Shown here one piece after another: positions 1 through 5,481 of a DNA stretch of 6,448 bases. Under the pieces are notes generated by a model. That model had not been told where the DNA came from. It saw only the letters and a list, made by a program, of their open reading frames with translations, and did not search any database. A program made the translations under genes and the position numbers. Source of the stretch: JAGQSZ01 sp049672765 (GTDB lineage Bacteria > Actinomycetota > Acidimicrobiia > Acidimicrobiales > Microtrichaceae); assembly GCA_049672765.1 (NCBI GenBank), contig JBATWQ010000235.1:1-6448 (forward strand), read 5' to 3'. Position 1 is the first letter of the stretch, and each line of letters starts with the position of its first letter.

Positions 1-2
1 AG

Positions 3-905
3 TTTCTTGAGGGCATCGACGCAGGTTCACTGCGCGCTCTCCACAATCAGATGGTGGACGTGCTCTTTGACACGTCCGGCTCGAGCCTCGTCTCACTGCA
101 GGCCGCGGCCAAGTTCCTCCCGCCGGCGATCACCGCCAAGATCGCCGAGAAGGCGTTGGGGCCAGTTCTCTGTGGACGGGTTGCGGGGTCGGTCGATCCG
201 GCATTGGCGGTGTCAATCGCCAAGCGCCTGCCAACTTCGTTTCTTGCCGACGTCGCAGGTCACGTTCACCCGAACCAGATCGAAGCGATCCTCTCGCAGT
301 TGCCCATCGAACATGTAGACGCGGCAGCAGCGGTACTGGTGGAGCGCGGCGACGTGGTCGCCCTGGGCCACTTCTCGAGCATCGTTGCTGACTCGACCTT
401 GAACAAGGTCATAAGAGCGCTCGGAAGTTCCGCGCTGCTAGATGTGGCGCCGTTCATTGAACCGGTCGACAAGACGAGTCACCTGATCGGCCTCATCGAT
501 GATGCTGGCCTGCTCGCCATCATGACGCGAGCTGATAGCGATGGTCGCTGGGCCGATGCCTTCGACTTCGTCGACCGACTCGATGATGCGACCCGGAAGC
601 GAATAGCGACGCTGGTCTTGCCCCAGTCCGACCTGGTCGACGCGGCGCTGCGGGCAGCGGCCGAACTGGATCAGTGGTCGAGCCTTCTGGCCTTCGCCTC
701 CCAGGCATCGGCGGTGCCAGAGGAGGCCTGGTCCGAAGTCGCGGGATTCAAGGACAAAAAGTTGGTCGCCTCGGCGGTCGACGCAGCCGAACGCCACGAT
801 CTGTGGGACCAGCTCTCGATAGTGGTCTCGCTCTGGCCCGCCGAACTGAGGAAGTCCGTCGCCAAGCACGTCAAGGCCAAGAACCGGGCTCGCATCGGAC
901 TCTGA
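3..905 (+). CDS. Hypothetical helical-repeat protein, 5'-truncated by the window edge
   Basis: This reading frame is open from the first complete codon at position 3 to a TGA at 903-905, giving 300 visible residues. The first ATG is at 51, but nothing like a ribosome binding site precedes it (cgctctccacaatcag), and the residues encoded before it (FLEGIDAGSLRALHNQ) read as ordinary protein. The true start is therefore most likely left of the window. I do not recognise the gene. The protein is soluble, with no membrane segment or signal peptide in view, and is rich in Ala, Leu, Val and Asp. It looks built from repeated helix pairs of the form LPTSFLADVAGHVHPNQIEA / LPIEHVDAAAAVLVERGDVV. This weakly resembles the helical N-terminal domain of MgtE magnesium transporters, but no channel domain follows. 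The last residues are basic (AKHVKAKNRARIGL). Its 3' end converges on the acyl-CoA synthetase gene, 38 bp away. It is confidently coding, but its function is unknown. Confidence 0.85.
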   Translation, partial: FLEGIDAGSLRALHNQMVDVLFDTSGSSLVSLQAAAKFLPPAITAKIAEKALGPVLCGRVAGSVDPALAVSIAKRLPTSFLADVAGHVHPNQIEAILSQLPIEHVDAAAAVLVERGDVVALGHFSSIVADSTLNKVIRALGSSALLDVAPFIEPVDKTSHLIGLIDDAGLLAIMTRADSDGRWADAFDFVDRLDDATRKRIATLVLPQSDLVDAALRAAAELDQWSSLLAFASQASAVPEEAWSEVAGFKDKKLVASAVDAAERHDLWDQLSIVVSLWPAELRKSVAKHVKAKNRARIGL

Positions 906-943
906 GGATTCCGAACCCGGTCACGGCGTGGCCTCTGAACGGA

Positions 944-2749
944 TCACCCCTCGAGCATCTTTTCGCGCAGTTCTCGCTTCAGGAACTTGCCGTTCGCGTT
1001 GCGCGGCAGTGGCTCGCCACGCAGCCAGATCCTCGTCGGGATCTTGAACTTGGCGAGCCGGTCACCCAGGAACGTCTGCAGTTCGGTCACATCGACAGCG
1101 CCGGAATCCTTCAACACGATCACAGCCGCGACCTCTTCACCCAGCCGTTCTTCGGGCAGTCCGAACACGGCGGCCTCGAGCACTGAATCGTGGGCGTAGA
1201 TCGCTGCTTCGACCTCGGAGCAGTAGACGTTCTCGCCGCCGCGCAGGACCATGTCCTTCGCCCGGTCGACGATGAACACGAAGCCGTCGTCATCGATCCG
1301 TGCGATGTCCCCGGTGTTGAACCAGCCGTCGGGAATCGACCTCTCGGTCTCATCGGGTCGGTTCAGGTAGCCCTTGATGACCACCGGGCCACGGACACAC
1401 AGTTGGCCGACCACATCCGCTCCGGGCTCCAGGTCTCGTCCCATGTCGTCGATCAGTTTCGCGTCGAGCGTCGGGACCACCGGCCCACACGAGGACGGTT
1501 TGGCGAGGAAGTAGCGGGCGCTGTTGACGGTCACAACACCGGTCGTTTCGGTGAGCCCGTAACCGACCGACGGTGCACTGCCGCCCAGTGTCTTGTCGAT
1601 CTTCTCCACCAGGTCGGGTTGCATCGGCGCTCCGCCACCTGCCATGGAGCGGATCGAGGACGTGTCGCGCTTTTCCCAGTCGGGATGGGCGAGTAGCTCG
1701 CGACCCATCGTCGGCACACCCGAGAAATTCGTGACCTTCTCACGCTCGATCAACTCCAACGCCCGGGCGGGGTCCCACTTGTAGGTGAGGACGATCTTGC
1801 CGCCGGCGATCGTGCACGGATGGAGCAGACAGTTGCACGCCGTGACGTGGAACAGGGGAGTGGGGGCCATGAACACGAGCTGTTCGGGTGGCTCTCGTGT
1901 GTCGGAGTTGGGGTTGACGCCGGTCGCCGCGGTGACCTTCGCATCAGCAATGGACTGGACCATCGTCCAGAACACCAGATTGAAAACGTTGTGCACCGAA
2001 CCACGGTGGGTTATCTGGGCGCCCTTGGGTGCTCCGGTGGTGCCAGAGGTGTAAAAGATCGTGGCGTCGTCGTCGGGGTCGATCTGGGCATCGGGGAGGC
2101 CGGCCGGTGCGTCGGCCGGAACCACGACGTCGTTCCAGTAGACCGCGTCGTCGGGAAGTTCACGTTGGGTGCGCACCGCAATGACGTGTAGGGGCTCAAC
2201 GGCCCGCAGCTGGGCCAGCGCCGGAATGACTGTTGCCAGACGCTCGTCGTCGGCTATCAGGGCCTTGGGCCGCGAGTCGGCCAGGCCGTATTCCATTTCG
2301 GGAGTCGTCCACCAGGCGTTCAGACCGACGACCGAGGCGCCGATCGAGACGATCGCCCAGTAGCCGATGACCCATTCCGGGTAGTTGCGCATGGCTATGG
2401 CGACACGATCACCCCGGCCGACACCGAGGGAATCCAGATACCCGGCCAGTGCCCGGACCAGTCTGTCGACCTCGGTGTAGCTGTAGTGCTCGTCCTCGAA
2501 CACCAAGTACGTCTTGTCGCCGTGTAGCGCCGCCATTTCCCACAGGCTGCGCATGTTCGGCAACGCCGACTTGAACACGCGCATCGGGATTCCCCTGACC
2601 TCGGTCTCCTCGATCTCGAATGCGCCCCCCGGCCCGGTCAACTCGGCCCACGCCTCCATCAGACTCGCGATGCCGACGTCCGTCGGATCATCGGGCACAC
2701 CCTCACTCTGGCCGTCGGTCGATCCGTTGGCGGTGTCTGTGACGCTCAT
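944..2749 (-). CDS. Acyl-CoA synthetase (FadD-like, class I adenylate-forming AMP-binding enzyme)
   Basis: This 601-residue cytoplasmic enzyme is expected to activate a carboxylic acid with ATP to an acyl-adenylate and transfer the acyl group to CoA. All core motifs of the ANL superfamily are present. The phosphate-binding loop YTSGTTGAPKGA is at about 233-244 and YGLTETTG at 397-404. GWFNTGDIARID ends near 486, and the hinge DRAKDMVLRGGENVY starts near 495. The C-terminal catalytic lysine is in NANGKFLK (K588). The AMP-binding domain covers roughly 70-495 and the mobile C-terminal domain 496-595. An acidic, low-complexity head of about 25 residues precedes the conserved part, which begins near AWAELTGPGGAFEIEE. 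The ATG at 2749 has AGGGGG eight bases upstream, supporting this start. The length fits FadD-type ligases. The substrate (fatty, aromatic or other acid) cannot be read from the sequence. It is divergent from yaaA, and no beta-oxidation gene lies beside it. Confidence 0.95.
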   Translation of the reverse strand: MSVTDTANGSTDGQSEGVPDDPTDVGIASLMEAWAELTGPGGAFEIEETEVRGIPMRVFKSALPNMRSLWEMAALHGDKTYLVFEDEHYSYTEVDRLVRALAGYLDSLGVGRGDRVAIAMRNYPEWVIGYWAIVSIGASVVGLNAWWTTPEMEYGLADSRPKALIADDERLATVIPALAQLRAVEPLHVIAVRTQRELPDDAVYWNDVVVPADAPAGLPDAQIDPDDDATIFYTSGTTGAPKGAQITHRGSVHNVFNLVFWTMVQSIADAKVTAATGVNPNSDTREPPEQLVFMAPTPLFHVTACNCLLHPCTIAGGKIVLTYKWDPARALELIEREKVTNFSGVPTMGRELLAHPDWEKRDTSSIRSMAGGGAPMQPDLVEKIDKTLGGSAPSVGYGLTETTGVVTVNSARYFLAKPSSCGPVVPTLDAKLIDDMGRDLEPGADVVGQLCVRGPVVIKGYLNRPDETERSIPDGWFNTGDIARIDDDGFVFIVDRAKDMVLRGGENVYCSEVEAAIYAHDSVLEAAVFGLPEERLGEEVAAVIVLKDSGAVDVTELQTFLGDRLAKFKIPTRIWLRGEPLPRNANGKFLKRELREKMLEG

Positions 2750-2757
2750 CTGCGATT

Positions 2758-2763
2758 CCCCCT
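2758..2763 (-). promoter_or_regulatory. Ribosome binding site of the acyl-CoA synthetase gene
   Basis: On the minus strand this reads AGGGGG, with eight bases between it and the ATG at 2749-2747. It is a good Shine-Dalgarno match at standard spacing and supports the start that gives the 601-residue protein. Confidence 0.7.
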
Positions 2764-2837
2764 GGATTGTCAGAACGACGGGCCCCAGTTCGGCAGCCCG
2801 GTGTCGCCGTGATGTGGACAGTACTAAGGGATGGGTT
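2764..2837. promoter_or_regulatory. Divergent intergenic region expected to carry promoters for the acyl-CoA synthetase gene and yaaA
   Basis: The two flanking genes start in opposite directions, so at least one promoter for each should lie between their ribosome binding sites. I see no strong -35/-10 pair. The best minus-strand -10 candidate is GACAAT (complement of about 2765-2770), with no convincing -35 partner. No long operator palindrome is visible, only four-base arms such as GAAC...GTTC. The assignment rests on gene orientation alone. Confidence 0.35.
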
Positions 2838-2842
2838 GGAAG
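2838..2842 (+). promoter_or_regulatory. Ribosome binding site that selects the yaaA start at 2852
   Basis: GGAAG lies nine bases before the ATG at 2852. The earlier in-frame ATG at 2831 has AAGGG immediately adjacent, which leaves no room for initiation. The ATG at 2843 has the same AAGGG at about 12 bases. The site therefore favours 2852, and family alignment agrees because YaaA proteins begin within a few residues of the conserved hydrophobic strand. Confidence 0.55.
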
Positions 2843-2851
2843 ATGGCCGCG

Positions 2852-3646
2852 ATGCCCAAGAAGCTGCCACTCATTCTGCTGCCGCCCTCAGAGGGGAAGT
2901 CGTCGTCCGGCTCAGGACCTGCGTGGGTAGCCGACACGATGAGGTTTGGTCTCGACACCGAGCGCACCCGGGTGATCCGGGCGTTGAAGCGCTCGATGCG
3001 CCGGGGGAAGGCGGATCGGGCCAAGCTTCTCGGGGTGAAGGGTGAGGCGTTGGAAGCCGCCACCGCAGCGAACCTCAACCTTGAGGAGTCGCCGACGATG
3101 CCAGCACTGCAGCGCTACTCGGGCGTCCTCTACGACGCTCTCGACTCGGGCTCCCTGTCGCCCCAGGCAAAGCGCAGACTGGACCCCGTCGTGGTCATCT
3201 TCAGCGGCCTGTTCGGTCTGGTGGCGCCGTCGGACCCCATTCCCAACTACAAGATCAAAATGGGTGCGAGTGTGCCGGGGGTCGGTCGTTTGTCCACGTT
3301 CTGGCGGCCCGGGTTGTCGGCCGCGCTCGCAACAGCGGCGCCAGGTAGGCAGGTCTGGAACCTGTTGCCCAACGAGCACGACTCCGCGTGGGTGGGCCCT
3401 GTTGATATGGAGCAGGTGTCGGTGAAGTTCCTCGAACGTCGGCCCGACGGTTCGCTGGTCGCGGTCTCGCACTGGAACAAGTTCTTCAAGGGAGCGCTGG
3501 TGCGTCAGTTGTTGGAGGAGCCGTCGACGACCCCGGAAAGCCTTGCCGACTGGCACCACCCGGCAGGCTGGCATCTGGACCCCGAACTGGAGAAACGCGA
3601 CGGGGCGAGGCGGTGGATCTCGTTCGTCCGCGACGAGATCAAGTGA
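2852..3646 (+). CDS. yaaA: Peroxide stress protein YaaA (DUF328/UPF0246 family)
   Basis: This is a 264-residue cytoplasmic protein if started at 2852. An in-frame ATG at 2831 would add seven residues (MGWKMAA), but it lacks a spaced ribosome binding site. Family signatures run along the whole length. The N-terminal strand and loop LPLILLPPSEGK is at 5-16. LQRYSGVLYDAL is at 86-97. The central block VVIFSGLFGLVAPSDPIPNY (114-133) is followed by KIKMGA. VWNLLPNEHDSAW is at 168-180 and VSHWNKFFKGALVRQLL at 205-221. These correspond to the E. coli blocks around LSGLYGVLRPLDL, NLASDEY and the late KKARG segment. In E. coli, YaaA belongs to the OxyR response and limits damage from peroxide by lowering free iron. 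The same role here is inferred by homology. The gene is divergent from the acyl-CoA synthetase gene and co-directional with pirin downstream. It has typical family length and is intact. Confidence 0.93.
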   Translation: MPKKLPLILLPPSEGKSSSGSGPAWVADTMRFGLDTERTRVIRALKRSMRRGKADRAKLLGVKGEALEAATAANLNLEESPTMPALQRYSGVLYDALDSGSLSPQAKRRLDPVVVIFSGLFGLVAPSDPIPNYKIKMGASVPGVGRLSTFWRPGLSAALATAAPGRQVWNLLPNEHDSAWVGPVDMEQVSVKFLERRPDGSLVAVSHWNKFFKGALVRQLLEEPSTTPESLADWHHPAGWHLDPELEKRDGARRWISFVRDEIK

Positions 3647-3670
3647 GTTCCTGACGCCGCGCCGCCTGCA

Positions 3671-3733
3671 CACCCTGATTTGTAATTCCGGCGCGCTGAT
3701 TGGGAGTTCCGGCACGCTGATTCGGAATTCCGG
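3671..3733. repeat. Three tandem copies of a 21-bp repeat in the yaaA-pirin spacer
   Basis: Three complete 21-bp units lie head to tail at 3671-3691, 3692-3712 and 3713-3733. Each has the pattern C(A/G)C(C/G)CTGATT, four variable bases, then (A/G)TTCCGG. The third unit matches each of the other two at 18 of 21 positions, and the first and second match at 16 of 21. CTGATT and TTCCGG are identical in all three. The third unit contains the perfect 10-bp palindrome CGGAATTCCG (3723-3732). The block is non-coding on my reading. Because 21 is a multiple of three, it does leave spurious open frames with seven-residue repeats on both strands. It could be a small dispersed intergenic repeat or a set of phased protein-binding sites. 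Confidence 0.85.
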
Positions 3734-3747
3734 ACGGGTGCCCCAGC

Positions 3748-3756
3748 GGAAGGAAA
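3748..3756 (+). promoter_or_regulatory. Shine-Dalgarno-like purine tract upstream of pirin, at unusually long spacing
   Basis: GGAAGGAAA is the only good ribosome binding site candidate before the pirin ATG at 3782, but 25 bases separate them. The intervening bases include a perfect hairpin (3758-3774). If that hairpin folds, the effective gap falls to eight bases. Confidence 0.4.
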
Positions 3757-3757
3757 C

Positions 3758-3774
3758 GAACCCGGGCCGGGTTC
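3758..3774. promoter_or_regulatory. 7-bp perfect inverted repeat (hairpin or operator) in the pirin leader
   Basis: GAACCCG, a three-base GGC loop and CGGGTTC form a perfect 7-bp stem that ends eight bases before the pirin start codon. No T-run follows, so it does not look like an intrinsic terminator for yaaA. It could act as an RNA hairpin in the pirin leader or as a short DNA operator. Confidence 0.5.
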
Positions 3775-3781
3775 ATCAGGC

Positions 3782-4738
3782 ATGGCCGCTGTAACCGCTG
3801 ACACATTGACACTCCCCAGATTCACGAAGCCGTCGATAGAAAGCCGCGGCCGGAAGGTGCAGTCCCTGACGACTGCTCCCGCAGGCTTCGAGGGCGAGGG
3901 ATTCCCGGTCAGACGGGCATTCGCCGGCGTCCACCCGTCGCTGCTCGACCCGTTCGTCCACATGGACCAGATGGGTGCGATCGACTACTCGCCGGGTGAG
4001 CCCAAGGGCACGTCGTGGCACCCGCACCGCGGTTTCGAAACCGTGACCTACATGCTCGACGGGCAGTTTCAGCATCAGGACTCCCACGGCGGCGGCGGAC
4101 TGATCTCCGACGGTGACACCCAGTGGATGACGGCCGGGTCCGGGATCCTCCACATCGAAACCCCGCCCGAGCAGCTGGTCATCAGCGGCGGTCTATTCCA
4201 CGGTGTCCAGCTGTGGGTCAACCTGCCTTCCACCGAGAAGATGATCTCGCCGGCCTATCAGAACCTGGAGGGCGGTGACGTTGTGCTGTTCACCTCTCCA
4301 GATGCGGGTTCGTTGTTCCGCCTGATCGCCGGCAATGTCGCCGACTTCACGGGCCCCGGGTCCACGAAGACCCCGATCGCCTATCTGCACGCGACGATCA
4401 TGCCGGGCTCAAGAGCCGAGCTTCCTTGGAATCCCGCTTACAACGCTCTGGCCTACGCACTCTCCGGCTCCGGAACAGTCGGATCCGATGACGTTGCGAT
4501 CACGGGCGGACAGCTAGCCGTGTTCGATTTCGGGTCTCACCTTGAAATGGCCGCCGACGGCTCGGAACCGTTGGAGCTGATACTGCTGGGCGGGCAACCG
4601 ATCAATGAGCCCATTGCGACGTACGGACCCTTCGTGATGAACACCAAGGCCGAGGTCCAACAGGCCATGGACGATTATCAGTCCGGGCGCTTCGGGCGTA
4701 TTCCCCCGGGTGCTCTGCAGCCTTATCGCCCGGCATGA
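3782..4738 (+). CDS. Pirin family protein (bicupin, metal-binding)
   Basis: This is a full-length, 318-residue bicupin. The N-terminal pirin cupin (about 25-150) contains HPHRGFETVTY. Its two histidines are H80 and H82. The second half of the site, WMTAGSGILHIE, contributes H124 and E126. These correspond to the His-His-His-Glu iron ligands known in human pirin, so the metal site is complete. The C-terminal pirin cupin (about 195-290) ends in the family signature GQPINEP (271-277), then GPFVMNT and DYQSGRFG. Pirins are Fe-binding proteins. Members act as redox-sensitive cofactors, as regulators of central metabolism, or as quercetin 2,3-dioxygenases, and the sequence does not tell which applies. 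The ATG at 3782 is the only reasonable start: no in-frame ATG, GTG or TTG lies in the preceding 48 bases. Its ribosome binding site is, however, oddly distant. The next gene starts 32 bp downstream, so the two may be co-transcribed. Confidence 0.95.
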   Translation: MAAVTADTLTLPRFTKPSIESRGRKVQSLTTAPAGFEGEGFPVRRAFAGVHPSLLDPFVHMDQMGAIDYSPGEPKGTSWHPHRGFETVTYMLDGQFQHQDSHGGGGLISDGDTQWMTAGSGILHIETPPEQLVISGGLFHGVQLWVNLPSTEKMISPAYQNLEGGDVVLFTSPDAGSLFRLIAGNVADFTGPGSTKTPIAYLHATIMPGSRAELPWNPAYNALAYALSGSGTVGSDDVAITGGQLAVFDFGSHLEMAADGSEPLELILLGGQPINEPIATYGPFVMNTKAEVQQAMDDYQSGRFGRIPPGALQPYRPA

Positions 4739-4770
4739 CTGAACGTCTGACCGGGCGGTAGCGTTCGCAC

Positions 4771-5475
4771 ATGATTCTGGCTGAGATTCAGGCGTACCTC
4801 TCTCGCCCAATCGCACCGACCAGAAGAATCGCCATGGGATCGATGAACCTGCCGTGCGATCCTGCCCCTGGCTTCGGAGGCGTCCTGATAGGCGCGATCG
4901 GCGCCACCTTCGCGCCCATGATCGACGACGATATGCGTGAGGATCTGAATCATCTGCTCGATGATCTTGAGCGGGGTGCCCGCATCTCCCAGCCCCGCCT
5001 CCGTCATCGGTTCCAGACCGACCACGTTGGTCTGCAACGCTGCTCGTACAAGTTGATCGGTGACGGCGAGAAGCTCACATTCCGGTTCGACTCCGAGAAG
5101 GGAACTCCCGCCCAGCATGTTCTGTGCGCCGCCTACGCAACCTCGACGCTGCCGCGGGAATGCGTTCCGACGATCATGTCGACACTGCGCAAGGGGCTCA
5201 ACTGGGTCGACGGCAGCGACGCCGACCTGATCCGACATCTTTCGGGTCGCACCGGACACATTGTGGCGTCCTCTGTCGGTGATCCCGTCGGCTGGGCGAT
5301 GTCCACCCTTGCAATGGATGATGCGAGCGCCGCCGGTCCGACCCGCAACGACATCCAGCGGGCATTCAGGGTCCAGCTACGACTCGCTCATCCGGACCAC
5401 GGAGCAGAGGACATCGGCGCGGCTGCTCGAATCGCGGAGCTGAGCGAAGCGCGCCGGATCCTGCTCAGCGGGTGA
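4771..5475 (+). CDS. J-domain (DnaJ-like) protein with C-terminal J-domain and uncharacterised N-terminal region
   Basis: This is a 234-residue protein. The last 45 or so residues form a minimal J-domain. TRNDIQRAFRVQLRLAHPDH (191-210) is helix II plus the invariant HPD tripeptide (H207-P208-D209), which in J-proteins stimulates the ATPase of DnaK-type Hsp70. AAARIAELSEARRILL is helix III. The preceding DPVGWAMSTLAMD (171-183) sits where helix I is expected. The chain stops right after helix III, with no Gly/Phe linker, zinc finger or substrate-binding domain, so this is not classical DnaJ. Residues about 1-165 match nothing I recognise. They include a Gly/Ala-rich hydrophobic patch (35-50, GGVLIGAIGATFAPMI) too weak to call a membrane helix. 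The start is uncertain: ATG 4771 has GGGCGG 12 bases upstream, while ATG 4834 (M22) has AGAAGAA close by. It follows pirin by 32 bp and probably shares its transcript. Confidence 0.82.
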   Translation: MILAEIQAYLSRPIAPTRRIAMGSMNLPCDPAPGFGGVLIGAIGATFAPMIDDDMREDLNHLLDDLERGARISQPRLRHRFQTDHVGLQRCSYKLIGDGEKLTFRFDSEKGTPAQHVLCAAYATSTLPRECVPTIMSTLRKGLNWVDGSDADLIRHLSGRTGHIVASSVGDPVGWAMSTLAMDDASAAGPTRNDIQRAFRVQLRLAHPDHGAEDIGAAARIAELSEARRILLSG

Positions 5476-5481
5476 CCTTGT

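Noticed and set aside
906..943. Possible bidirectional terminator between the first two convergent genes
   Set aside because: I found no stem of useful length and no T-run on either strand in these 38 bases.
2773..2791. GAAC...GTTC arms in the divergent spacer as a TetR/KstR-like operator
   Set aside because: The arms are only four bases, and the intervening bases do not pair or match a known operator.
2912..3715. 267-codon minus-strand open frame antisense to yaaA
   Set aside because: It is the shadow of a GC-rich gene. yaaA has clear family motifs in the other strand, and the antisense product has Arg/His-rich composition with no recognisable domain.
3505..3963. 152-codon minus-strand open frame with a seven-residue repeat (VRNSESA / CRNSQSA)
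   Set aside because: It overlaps the yaaA 3' end and the pirin 5' end antisense. The peptide repeat is a by-product of the 21-bp DNA repeat staying in frame.
4741..4766. GAACG...CGTTC inverted repeat between pirin and the J-domain gene
   Set aside because: It has only a 5-bp stem with a 16-base loop and no T-run. It is too weak for a terminator or operator call.
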